Assembly (NCBI GenBank): GCA_031273295.1
Contig: JAISSD010000077.1
Coordinates: 1 to 34,268 of the forward strand
Source: Prevotella sp.
GTDB taxonomy: Bacteria; Bacteroidota; Bacteroidia; Bacteroidales; Dysgonomonadaceae
Direction of reading: 5' to 3'
Length of the DNA stretch: 34,268 nt
The stretch's first letter is position 1. The number at the start of each line of letters is the position of its first letter. A program made the translations under genes and the position numbers. Of this stretch, positions 17,001 to 23,932 are shown piece by piece. A model generated the notes under the pieces. That model searched no databases, was not told the origin of the DNA, and saw only the letters and a program-made list of their open reading frames with translations.

Positions 17001-17585
17001 AACCATACGATGCAAAAAATTTATGAAAATACGCTTGGAACCCAGGATGAAATTACACGTGAATTTTTGGATTATAACTTACAGTGTTCTGCCGGTAATA
17101 CAAATTTGCCCAATCACGTCTTTTTTCAAAACATACACAGAGTGACTACCACTCAGCCTGGTAGTTTTGATGCAAATAAAGATATGTCCATGAATGTTAA
17201 AAAGGAATTGACGGGATGTGCGTTGAACGTTATTTATAAGAAGATAACGGGAAATACGGACGAAGCATTTCAGATACCTATAAATGATAATACTGCTTGG
17301 AACAACGGGGTCGAAAAATTTATAGATGCAGTGGCGCCTGTGACGCCTGAAGCGGGCACGGCAAAAAAAATCGGGTTAGCCGTGGCGAATTCTCTGTCCG
17401 CGCCTGTGGATGGCTTCCTCGATCAAAACGTATGGGGAAATGCAGATGCTGGAGACTTGCTTATCTCTACGAAAGAGAAAACCACGATGCATGTGGCGAA
17501 CAAAAGCATTGATGAATACGTCAGGAACGACGAAAGAACCGACTGGCTCAAGATAAAGAATGAGCTATTACGTATCACTTTATGA
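14067..17585 (+). CDS. vgrG: T6SS spike protein VgrG/TssI with long C-terminal extension
   Basis: 1172-aa trimeric spike. Residues ~1-500 are the gp27/gp44-like base (SMVVSLDTLSYKKEMYRPGR near the start, HDFLVRTANRCGEYLYYENG at ~230-250). Residues ~508-610 are the gp5-like OB fold, with the family signature RVRIRYPWQADGEDASPWIR and GFNFIPEVDDEVMVDFENGN. Residues ~640-755 are the narrow beta-helix (RNITIDSPFGTVNMNAFKG, SIKGKNISIEAGNNLTLKSG). A further ~415 residues are largely helical, AT-richer and contain a 9-G run at 16845-16853. The start at 14067 is chosen 4 nt after the previous stop; the frame is open 60 nt further upstream, overlapping tssD4. The extension may bind or be cargo; no toxin motif is recognised. 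Confidence 0.93.
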   Translation: MVILNIEDVCEIRLTDGGTISGTTSANEWFGSMVVSLDTLSYKKEMYRPGRLEMVLCLGAHDADMLAIVQLFKGKKTDYFDDYDDSQIENIGIQKAVCLNYYIFEVYPQYIGRALTVRLVAYSPDKYLTMKKYSKAYTGRRLVQDILVEELQHFVFPPDIVQEGECIVKSKIYDKDNKTWKDENRILTKCMNVTVDSAIGELRHLSYAVTINSGNVKKECMLPYLVQYNESFHDFLVRTANRCGEYLYYENGTFHLGLPATTTIQDILRDRVESISVNYVEVGDGSISTNQRSYNYCNEDSSKYVNDRSYNPEVWDDDYASPLPSSVIKGKDDNMEFDYVVFNDDYVGARDWISMAWSALNQPNIKSMVTSVVAEIAKMEVSIENIIIKKANKSYKEKYLEVNANIPPDILEERDKGKYLYSSKQLLTGSAFYKNMLDKEIMAESQSICIDMESKSSYPLLLGDTVTYNAKPYTVVEAEGTITVQSNAMVRSRKYIVIPFVEDANEVKPYPPLVGRDSICRSTAQSAFVVENKDPLRMNRVRIRYPWQADGEDASPWIRMALPMATEYGGFNFIPEVDDEVMVDFENGNVERPYVVGALYNTGHRPKDYYNEPTDYSGLNGETRSITSRNGHRIIFSDPSSAARFFDSFFPMGSVLGPLVGTFGNRLDLTGDEQKKLAGGIELTDEYGMYSIKMSSHARNITIDSPFGTVNMNAFKGISINAPNGEVSIKGKNISIEAGNNLTLKSGANIAKGWILDKPKSDWDNATSYTSSVMDLLKAGVNIIPVDLALMRCVLEAIIRPVGGTMLIKSHRYMCLEAGKGKTAIKKERTVRDAGTLLSSVAGTFTGGVVDLKETDKERARQMILNIPRFIDALKQAYITDWQYHVDQGQTYEEKRVQANGALETYGNANGRPALPDTDTKWNDKIGGGKDFEDVVNYMSNNMLTNRDINLNAGTEVEGYNKYLEAMSIAIEIRNHAMNHTMQKIYENTLGTQDEITREFLDYNLQCSAGNTNLPNHVFFQNIHRVTTTQPGSFDANKDMSMNVKKELTGCALNVIYKKITGNTDEAFQIPINDNTAWNNGVEKFIDAVAPVTPEAGTAKKIGLAVANSLSAPVDGFLDQNVWGNADAGDLLISTKEKTTMHVANKSIDEYVRNDERTDWLKIKNELLRITL
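16845..16853 (+). repeat. 9-G homopolymer inside vgrG
   Basis: Nine consecutive G encode Gly-Gly-Gly within the C-terminal extension of VgrG (~residues 927-929). A slip of one base would truncate the protein after the beta-helix, so the tract could act as a phase-variation switch. It is the only G run of this length that I noticed. Confidence 0.9.
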
Positions 17586-17594
17586 AAAACAACC

Positions 17595-19391
17595 ATGAAA
17601 TCTATATCGGAACAGTTTGCCCTGTGGAAATCGGCTTTGGACGACTTCCAAAAGAATGTGGAAAAGGACTTGGATGAGATCCGAAAGGAGAAATCCGAAG
17701 TGCAACAGATGAAAAACGCTATCCTGGATCGCATGGATAGCGGCCAGTACATTCGCGACGAAAAACGCATCGTGCTCTCGGCGCCGGAAATCGTCATCGG
17801 GAATGTGGACCATAGCGGAGTCTTGTGGGACAAGCTGGCGCCGTCGCGCATCACCATCCGCGGCAACAACGTGGCCTTGGAAGCCGTAGGCGTGGGTGGC
17901 GCAGGAACGGGAACCATTGTGAGCCGAGCCGGAAGCATCCGCACTATCGCGGTAGATCCCGGCAAGGACGGATTGGAAGAAGTGGCGGGAGAGACCTCGG
18001 AAATCGTGATGCAGGCCCGGAACATCGGCTTGGTGAGTGATAGCGCGGCAGACTTCTTCGCCGAACGACCCTTTGCGGGAACCGGCATCCGCATCCATTC
18101 GGACAAGCAGGTGGATATAGAAGCCACCCCCTCGTGCGAACTGCGGGAAACCCTTCTGAAAGATAAAGAAAAAGGACTGAATGGACGCGCCGATGCACTG
18201 AAGAAGACCGCGACCAACGAGAAAAAAGAGATAGAAACCCTCATGAAGCAGATGGAAGATTTGGTGGGCCAGCCGGATCTGGACGCCGACCAGGATCTGT
18301 TGCGCTCCAACTTCGTGGACCTGGAAGAGCGGCACGCGGAGTTTCAGGCGCTATCCACCGCTCTGTACGACAGCATGACCGGCTACTTCCGCACCCTCTC
18401 TCTGTTGGCGGAAACCAACCGTCAGGCAACCAGCGTGAAAACGCAGAGTGATGGAGTAAGCAAACTGAAAAGCGATTTTGCCAAACAAAGCACAGGCGCC
18501 GGTATCAGCTTGAGAGCGGAACGGGTGGATGTGGCTTCCGTAGACGGGGACGGTAATTTCCGCACCAACCCGGAAGCCGGAGTCAGTATGCAGGCCCGAA
18601 ACCTGTCTTTCGCCGCCAACAATTTCGACGGTTCGCTGGCCAAGGACGGAATGATGAGCATTTCCGCCCAAACGGTATCGGTGAGCACGGTCAATCCCAA
18701 AATGGAAAAGGAAAATGCGGACTATCCCGCCGCCGGCGACGTCATTGTCACTTCAAAGAACATTACGCTGGAAGCCGTGGATCGGGAACTGAAAGACAAA
18801 AAGATACAGGAAAAAGCCTTGACGGCGGGAGGAACCCTGTCTGTCAGAGCCGAGAAGATAGACGTATCCGCCACCGATACGGAAGGAAAGGCTGCCGGAC
18901 AAGTCAGCGTCAATGCCAAGGCTTTGGAAATAAAATCCATGGATGTGGACAAGGACAAGCGTACCGACAAGAGTTTGGCGGCGGGAAGCACCCTGCTGCT
19001 GCTTGCCGAGAAAATGTTTGCCGGAGGCAAGGACAAGGATAACAAGAGCAAGTCCGTGCAAGTTTCTTCGGACAAGGTAGGCGTGTTTGCCAAAACGACC
19101 TTGGAGTTGCAACAAGACGAAGGAAAGTCGCTTGTGCAGATGGAGGGAGGCAACCTCTCCGTTTCCGGCGGCAAGACCGCGCTCTTTGGCGAAACCACGG
19201 TGAACGGCAAAGCCACGTTCAAGGCGGACGTCAAGGCCGGTACGGTGGAACTGGACAATATTAAAATCGGCACATCGTTCAAATCGCCTTGCACCAGCGA
19301 GGGAGTGGCGATGCCCGCGCCGCCTTCCACCGCCCAGTTGAGCGCGAAGCTGAAAGAAGAAGACGCTCCTGCCGGAAAGGAACAGTCATAA
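17595..19391 (+). CDS. Coiled-coil plus beta-helix repeat protein, probable spike-associated fibre or adaptor
   Basis: 598-aa protein with no signal peptide. An N-terminal coiled coil (~1-48: KDLDEIRKEKSEVQQMKNAI) is followed by beta-rich repeats (KRIVLSAPEIVIGNVDH, SRITIRGNNVALEAVGV), a second long helical segment (~179-298), and then ~265 residues of short repeats with the register A-x-x-(I/V)-x-(I/V/L)-x-A-x (GISLRAERVDVASVD, GVSMQARNLSFAANN, GTLSVRAEKIDVSATD). These resemble the VgrG beta-helix. It ends NLSVSGGKTALFGETTVNGK and a Pro-rich tail. It lies 9 nt after vgrG and 13 nt before the PAAR-like gene, so a role between spike and tip, or as a second spike, is likely. Family not recognised by name. 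Confidence 0.75.
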   Translation: MKSISEQFALWKSALDDFQKNVEKDLDEIRKEKSEVQQMKNAILDRMDSGQYIRDEKRIVLSAPEIVIGNVDHSGVLWDKLAPSRITIRGNNVALEAVGVGGAGTGTIVSRAGSIRTIAVDPGKDGLEEVAGETSEIVMQARNIGLVSDSAADFFAERPFAGTGIRIHSDKQVDIEATPSCELRETLLKDKEKGLNGRADALKKTATNEKKEIETLMKQMEDLVGQPDLDADQDLLRSNFVDLEERHAEFQALSTALYDSMTGYFRTLSLLAETNRQATSVKTQSDGVSKLKSDFAKQSTGAGISLRAERVDVASVDGDGNFRTNPEAGVSMQARNLSFAANNFDGSLAKDGMMSISAQTVSVSTVNPKMEKENADYPAAGDVIVTSKNITLEAVDRELKDKKIQEKALTAGGTLSVRAEKIDVSATDTEGKAAGQVSVNAKALEIKSMDVDKDKRTDKSLAAGSTLLLLAEKMFAGGKDKDNKSKSVQVSSDKVGVFAKTTLELQQDEGKSLVQMEGGNLSVSGGKTALFGETTVNGKATFKADVKAGTVELDNIKIGTSFKSPCTSEGVAMPAPPSTAQLSAKLKEEDAPAGKEQS

Positions 19392-19404
19392 AAAGAACAA
19401 GTAT

Positions 19405-19794
19405 ATGGGAAAATATGTAACTATGGGCGCACTGCTGAAGTGTTCGTTTGGAATGGCTCCTTCGCAATTGATGGTCACAGCGCCTTTGCGCCCGATGATT
19501 CAGGGAAAACTCAAGGCTAATATCATGGACTTTGTTCCAATGGCCAACGTCATGCCGTTCGGTATGTGTCAATCCATGAGCAACCCCACCGTCGCTTCGG
19601 CCACCGCGGCGGCTATGGGAGCGCTCACGCCCATGCCTTGCATTCCGGTATTTATAGGCCCCTGGGCGCCGGGTGGGCAACAGATGATCTGCAACTTTCC
19701 GGCGCTGCTGGACAACTGCAAATTGAATTGCGCCTATGGGGGCAATATTGCCATTAATTTTCCGGGACATACGGAAAATACGACGGGAAAATGA
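19405..19794 (+). CDS. PAAR-like spike tip protein (DUF4280 family)
   Basis: 129-aa protein matching the DUF4280 PAAR-like pattern along its length: GALLKCSFGMAPSQLMV, MDFVPMANVMPFGMCQSMSN, GALTPMPCIPVFIGPWAPGG, and CAYGGNIAINFPGH at the end. Conserved Cys residues (in KCSFG, GMCQS, MPCIP, ICNF, NCKLNC) fit metal or disulfide stabilisation of the cone. It should cap the VgrG trimer and puncture the target membrane. There is no fused C-terminal toxin, so this tip is either unarmed or carries separate cargo. Its stop overlaps a possible ATGA start of the next gene. Confidence 0.9.
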   Translation: MGKYVTMGALLKCSFGMAPSQLMVTAPLRPMIQGKLKANIMDFVPMANVMPFGMCQSMSNPTVASATAAAMGALTPMPCIPVFIGPWAPGGQQMICNFPALLDNCKLNCAYGGNIAINFPGHTENTTGK

Positions 19795-19814
19795 ACCTGT
19801 ATGCTGACGGATAT

Positions 19815-21164
19815 ATGAAGCGATACGTTATTTTTTTCTGCACTTTGCTGCTTGCGGTTCTCCCTTTGGAAGCGCAGCAGATAAAGGTTGAAAACTTCGT
19901 GCAGACAAAGCGCAGGTTTCTGACCCGTCAGACGGTAAAAAAGGACAAGAAGCAAGCCATACTGGATTTTCATACCAACGAAAAAGGATTCACTTTCCTG
20001 CCCAACGGCGGAAATGCGGCAGCCGCGGAAGAGGGCGATGGCAAGATCACGCTTCTATTGCCTCACAAGACCGCTTTCCTTGTCATTCAACACGCCGACT
20101 ACGGACAGCTGACTTGGAAAGTTCCGGACAAAACCCTGCGCAAGAAAAAGCATTACGAAGCCGATTTGCTGACATCGGACCCCAAAAAGGAATACAAACC
20201 GGGACGGCAGTGGGTTGTATTCTATGTCCGGCCTGAAAATGCCTTGGTAACGGTGGACTCAACCGGCTACTCCTTGCGAAACGGCAATCTGCAACTTTTA
20301 TTGCCTGTAGGACGGCATATCTGCAAACTGGAAAGTCCTTTCTACGAAACATATCGGGACACGCTGGATTTGAACGACAGCACGCGACTGGAGATCAGGA
20401 AAGAATTGCAGCCGTTCTATTCGTATCTCAAGGTAAATACCCGGATCCCGGAGGGGGAGATCAGGCTGGACGGCGAACTGATAGGCTGCACAAACGCCAA
20501 CACGAAGCGCATTATGCCGGGTCGCTACCGCCTGACCGTGACGCGAGACAATCTATCTTATTATGACGAACAGATAGAGGTGGAAGCGGCGGAAAAAAAG
20601 GTGCTGGATTTAACCGGGGCGGATTTGGCCGCAGGACAAGGAAAGAGTGATTTCCAACAACAGGAAGGCGATTCTCTTTATCAAGCAGATGTTTCCCGTC
20701 AGGAGACGTCTGATACGGGTTCTTCTCCGAAAACACAGGCGAGCGCGCCCATACGGATCAAAGCCTTCGACAAGGATACCGAGATATGGATCAATCGCGA
20801 GCCAAAAGCCAAAGGAGAATGGGAAGGCGTCCTGTCCACAGGATTCTATGCGGTCAGTTCGCGAAAAGACGGTCTGGAATCCGAAACCTTCTACTTATGG
20901 GTGAACGACAATCGTCCAAAGGAGTTAAATTTAGCTTCGCCGCTAGCGGATTACGGTATGCTAAACGTGTCGAGCAATGAAGTCGACGCCACTGTATGGC
21001 TGAATGGAATCGCTGTTGGACGCACACCCTGCATCATCAAGAACCTGCCGGCCGGCCAAAGCTATACCGTGCGGTTAAGCAAACCGGGTTACAAGGCGAT
21101 CGTGAAGGAGATCCTGTTGCGGAAAAACGATATGGCGAATCTAAGAATGGAAATGAAGAAATGA
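19815..21164 (+). CDS. Secreted multi-PEGA-domain protein
   Basis: 449-aa protein with a signal peptide (KRYVIFFCTLLLAVLPLEAQ, cleavage near residue 21). Start 19815 places the signal peptide correctly; an ATG at 19791 overlapping the previous stop (ATGA) is the alternative and would add 8 residues. After an N-terminal beta region there are PEGA-like modules: ~202-275 (RIPEGEIRLDGELIGCTN, MPGRYRLTVTRDNLSYYDEQ) and ~381-449 (EVDATVWLNGIAVGRTPC, NLPAGQSYTVRLSKPGYKAI), with a degenerate one at ~310-375. PEGA modules are often seen on envelope or peptidoglycan-associated proteins. Being inside the T6SS operon it may dock or stabilise the machine in the periplasm. Exact role unknown. Confidence 0.8.
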   Translation: MKRYVIFFCTLLLAVLPLEAQQIKVENFVQTKRRFLTRQTVKKDKKQAILDFHTNEKGFTFLPNGGNAAAAEEGDGKITLLLPHKTAFLVIQHADYGQLTWKVPDKTLRKKKHYEADLLTSDPKKEYKPGRQWVVFYVRPENALVTVDSTGYSLRNGNLQLLLPVGRHICKLESPFYETYRDTLDLNDSTRLEIRKELQPFYSYLKVNTRIPEGEIRLDGELIGCTNANTKRIMPGRYRLTVTRDNLSYYDEQIEVEAAEKKVLDLTGADLAAGQGKSDFQQQEGDSLYQADVSRQETSDTGSSPKTQASAPIRIKAFDKDTEIWINREPKAKGEWEGVLSTGFYAVSSRKDGLESETFYLWVNDNRPKELNLASPLADYGMLNVSSNEVDATVWLNGIAVGRTPCIIKNLPAGQSYTVRLSKPGYKAIVKEILLRKNDMANLRMEMKK

Positions 21165-21190
21165 ATGACTGAAATAAAGAAAAAGGAACT

Positions 21191-21943
21191 ATGAATTCAA
21201 CTGTAATAAAGCTGCTGGGAGACGCCCAGAAACGTATGAACGGATATACCGCACTCATGAGCTTCCGCTTCGTAAACCTTTGTACCAAAGCCGATCCGCT
21301 GGCCTTGCTACCGGTGACGGCAACCATAGATGGCGCAGACTATGACTTGGAAGCTTTGGCGCAGGTTTGCACGCCTGCGGAAGATCAATTCCTGGTCACT
21401 CCCAATGACCAGGATCATATCTTTGCCATCTGTAAAGGTATTGCCAAAGCGCATCCTGAATTCAAGATAGAGAAGGAAGCGGAGCCAAAGGGAGACAATG
21501 ACGGCGGGAACGGGAAAAAGGATGAAGATGAACCGGACGCCGAAGGATCGGATGAAGAACAGAAACAGCTGATACGTTGCACTGTTCCGGAGGTAAACAA
21601 AGACCGGCATGACCTCATTATGGAAGGCGTCGGACTTCTTGCCGATGAAACGAAAGGAAAAATAGACAAGATCTTTACGACCTGTACCGCCAAAATTGTG
21701 AAAGCGATGGCCGGACAATCTCCGGAAAAGCTGGATGAAGCCAAAAAATTGCTAAAGGAAAATTATGACTGGCATACCGATATGTGCAAAAAATACTGCG
21801 AGCTGAAAAAAAAAGAGGTGGAAGACGCCTACCAACGGTATCTGAAGCAAAAGACAGAAGAGGAAACCGAAAAAAAGGAAGAAGAGAGATCGAAAGGCGA
21901 AAATACGCGTTTCAGCATGAAGTTCAATAAAGAAGAAGAATAA
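21191..21943 (+). CDS. Ribosome-recycling-factor-like protein
   Basis: 250-aa cytoplasmic protein whose layout follows RRF. The first helix is LLGDAQKRMNGYTALMSFRF. Domain II reads VTATIDGADYDLEALAQV, TPAEDQFLVTPNDQDHIFAI, CKGIAKAHPEF (RRF: V-x-Y-x-G-x-x-x-x-L-x-x-L-A, L-x-I-x-P-x-D-x-x-x-x-x-I-x-K-A-I). After an acidic insert (~93-127) come IRCTVPEVNKDRHDLI and LLADETKGKIDKIFTTCTAK and the long third helix. The arginines of the RRF V-R-N-V-R-R-D segment are replaced (IDKIFTTC), and a highly charged 30-residue tail is added. It is therefore an RRF-fold paralogue unlikely to recycle ribosomes. It ends 4 nt before the E1-like gene. The assignment rests on motif alignment by eye. Confidence 0.65.
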   Translation: MNSTVIKLLGDAQKRMNGYTALMSFRFVNLCTKADPLALLPVTATIDGADYDLEALAQVCTPAEDQFLVTPNDQDHIFAICKGIAKAHPEFKIEKEAEPKGDNDGGNGKKDEDEPDAEGSDEEQKQLIRCTVPEVNKDRHDLIMEGVGLLADETKGKIDKIFTTCTAKIVKAMAGQSPEKLDEAKKLLKENYDWHTDMCKKYCELKKKEVEDAYQRYLKQKTEEETEKKEEERSKGENTRFSMKFNKEEE

Positions 21944-21947
21944 ACGG

Positions 21948-23141
21948 ATGGAGGGACAGGAAAAAGGCGTCCAGGCATGGGGCGAAGACATTTACCCCGA
22001 ATTGTCCTGGTTTGAGATCGACAAAGTACGCCAAGCCAAAGTGATGGTGGTCGGTTGCGGAGCCTTGGGCAATGAAGTGCTGAAAAACCTGGCGCTTTTC
22101 GGCGTGGAACACATAGTGGCAGTTGACTTCGACCGCGTGGAACCGGGTAATCTGACACGTTCCATCCTTTTTTCGCAGACGGACGCTCTCGCCGGACGTT
22201 CCAAAGTAGAGGCTGTCGCCGAACGCTTGCGGCAGATCAATCCGGCTGTCGTAGTCGCTCCCATAGAAGGCGATATAGCCTATGAAGTGGGACTGGGATT
22301 GATTGGAGGCATGAATGTCATTATCGGATGTGTGGACAACCGTCTGGCCAGATACCACCTTAATCGCTTGTGCATGAGGGCTGGCGTTCCATGGATAGAT
22401 GGCGGCATGGAAGGATTGGAGGGTACGGTACGGGTATTTGTTCCGGGAAAAAACTGCTATGCCTGTAATTTGGGAACCGAAGGCTTGAAAGAACTCTCGC
22501 GCAGGACGTCCTGCGCCGAACTCATACGGCGATACGAAGAGAATGGCAAGGCGGCAACAACCCCGGTCGTTGCATCGGTCATTGGAGCCGTGCAGGTGCA
22601 GGAAGCCATGAAACTGCTGCATCGGGACAAACTGGACAGGGGGGAACTGACCTCGTTATGCGGCAAGATGTTCTATTACGAAGGACAACATCTGAGTTCC
22701 CGTATTGTTGGATTCACAGGCTATGATGATGATTGTCCCGTACATGAACCGTGGACTCCCATAGTGAAGAGCGACCTTCGCGCTGAAATGACAATAAGGG
22801 AAACATTGGATAGCCTCGCCGAACTGCTGGAAGCCGAGCGAGTAGATATCTGCCTGAGGGACTACAGTTTTGTGGACTACGTGGCTGAACGTGCCAACGA
22901 CCGGAAGACAGATGTAATGCTTCCGGATTACAAGGTATCCCGTTTTGTGGAAGATCATCCTGTTTTGCGGTTCATGCCCTATGGCGAATTGTACCAGCAT
23001 GAATATTCCACATTGGGAGCGGATTTTCCTTATCAAACGCTAACCTTGCGAGAAACAGGGATCCCGGAATGGGACGTGCTGCATGTGCGAACCGAAAAGG
23101 GAGTCCGTTATGTGGAAACTTTAAAGACCGTAATTATATGA
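21948..23141 (+). CDS. E1-like ubiquitin-activating enzyme (ThiF/MoeB superfamily) in a T6SS operon
   Basis: 397-aa enzyme expected to adenylate the C-terminal Gly of a ubiquitin-like protein and transfer it to a Cys. The Rossmann nucleotide motif VVGCGALGNEVL is at 34-45 with D60 closing strand 2. The catalytic N68, R71 and K86 are in place, and CVDNR (128-132) is the ATP/Mg motif. CYAC (170-173) and a later CPVH (263-266) are a likely zinc site. SCAE (Cys189) aligns with the conserved MoeB/ThiF/E1 Cys and is followed by VVASVIGAVQVQEAMKLLH. Residues ~275-397 are extra and end in a beta-grasp-like pattern (LTLRETGIPEWDVLHVRT), perhaps an E2-binding ubiquitin-fold domain. No thiamin or molybdopterin gene is nearby. 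It overlaps the next start by ATGA. Confidence 0.92.
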   Translation: MEGQEKGVQAWGEDIYPELSWFEIDKVRQAKVMVVGCGALGNEVLKNLALFGVEHIVAVDFDRVEPGNLTRSILFSQTDALAGRSKVEAVAERLRQINPAVVVAPIEGDIAYEVGLGLIGGMNVIIGCVDNRLARYHLNRLCMRAGVPWIDGGMEGLEGTVRVFVPGKNCYACNLGTEGLKELSRRTSCAELIRRYEENGKAATTPVVASVIGAVQVQEAMKLLHRDKLDRGELTSLCGKMFYYEGQHLSSRIVGFTGYDDDCPVHEPWTPIVKSDLRAEMTIRETLDSLAELLEAERVDICLRDYSFVDYVAERANDRKTDVMLPDYKVSRFVEDHPVLRFMPYGELYQHEYSTLGADFPYQTLTLRETGIPEWDVLHVRTEKGVRYVETLKTVII

Positions 23142-23926
23142 GCGACAGGGTGAATATAAAGGAGATAAGCGCTGAAATGTTGCTTGATTACCTCTATCCC
23201 GAGCTGTCGGACAAATGGACGGCGCGATACGCCGGCGCTTTCTACCGCAACTATAGTGAGGATATAGTGAAGCTTGACGCGGACGCTTGCCATGTGACCT
23301 TGACACGGGACGGAGCGCTGAAGTTGTTACCGCAAGGATTGCTGACCACCGACGACGAGCTGAAAGAAGGCGACTTCAGTGAAAAAGAGAAAGCGCTGAA
23401 AAAAAGGAAAAGCTTGTTAGAGGAAATATTCTTGCCTTTTGACTCTTTCACTTTTAGGAACAGTCTGCACATAGAACGGCAAATATCGCAGTTGCTTGAT
23501 GAAAAACTGGATCTGCTGTTGAAAAAATATTTTCATTACGATTTGGCGGCGGAAACGGACAAATACGTGAAAGAACTGGCCGTAATGCTGCCCTTTACGA
23601 GCAGATTGCGCGCCGATTTCGGATTTATAGGCGATGTATTGTCCGGCCTGACAGGATACGGGGTGGAGATGTTCGCCGGACGATACAGTGAAAGCGACGA
23701 CACGGTATGCTGGTTGCCCATGGTGAAATACGAAATATTGGCGGAAGATCTGGAAGCGGAGGAGTACAACGAACTGAACCGGAGTATTGATCCCTTGCGC
23801 AACTTCATCCGCGAGTGGTTCATACCTTTCGACACGCATCTGGAGATCGTGGTGAAACATCACGGCATACCTTTCATTCTACAAGAGAAGTTAACGCTTG
23901 ATTACAATACGGAAATAAACAAATAA
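23138..23926 (+). CDS. tssG: Probable baseplate protein TssG
   Basis: 262-aa protein whose start overlaps the E1 stop (ATGA). The N-terminal half is helical and acidic. The region ~150-185 (LPFTSRLRADFGFIGDVLSG, LTGYGVEMFAGRYSE) resembles the TssG segment where a helix precedes a 'YFGVPV-x-V-x-x-F-x-G-x-W'-like strand pair. The end (GIPFILQEKLTLDYNTEIN) resembles the TssG C-terminal L-G-x-x-x-x-L-G-W-N-T pattern. TssG pairs with two TssF copies in the wedge of the baseplate. Location directly before tssK, tssE and tssF supports the call; direct sequence similarity is weak, so it remains probable. Confidence 0.6.
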   Translation: MSDRVNIKEISAEMLLDYLYPELSDKWTARYAGAFYRNYSEDIVKLDADACHVTLTRDGALKLLPQGLLTTDDELKEGDFSEKEKALKKRKSLLEEIFLPFDSFTFRNSLHIERQISQLLDEKLDLLLKKYFHYDLAAETDKYVKELAVMLPFTSRLRADFGFIGDVLSGLTGYGVEMFAGRYSESDDTVCWLPMVKYEILAEDLEAEEYNELNRSIDPLRNFIREWFIPFDTHLEIVVKHHGIPFILQEKLTLDYNTEINK

Positions 23927-23932
23927 CCGGTT

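Noticed and set aside
17423..18335. Long minus-strand frames (295 and 251 codons) opposite vgrG end and the beta-helix protein
   Set aside because: Ser/Phe/Arg-rich antisense shadows arising from repetitive coding DNA on the plus strand.
21948..23141. E1-like gene as a thiamin/molybdopterin enzyme (ThiF/MoeB)
   Set aside because: No thi or moa/moe genes are nearby, an E2 and a Ubl are in the same operon, and there is a long extra C-terminal domain.
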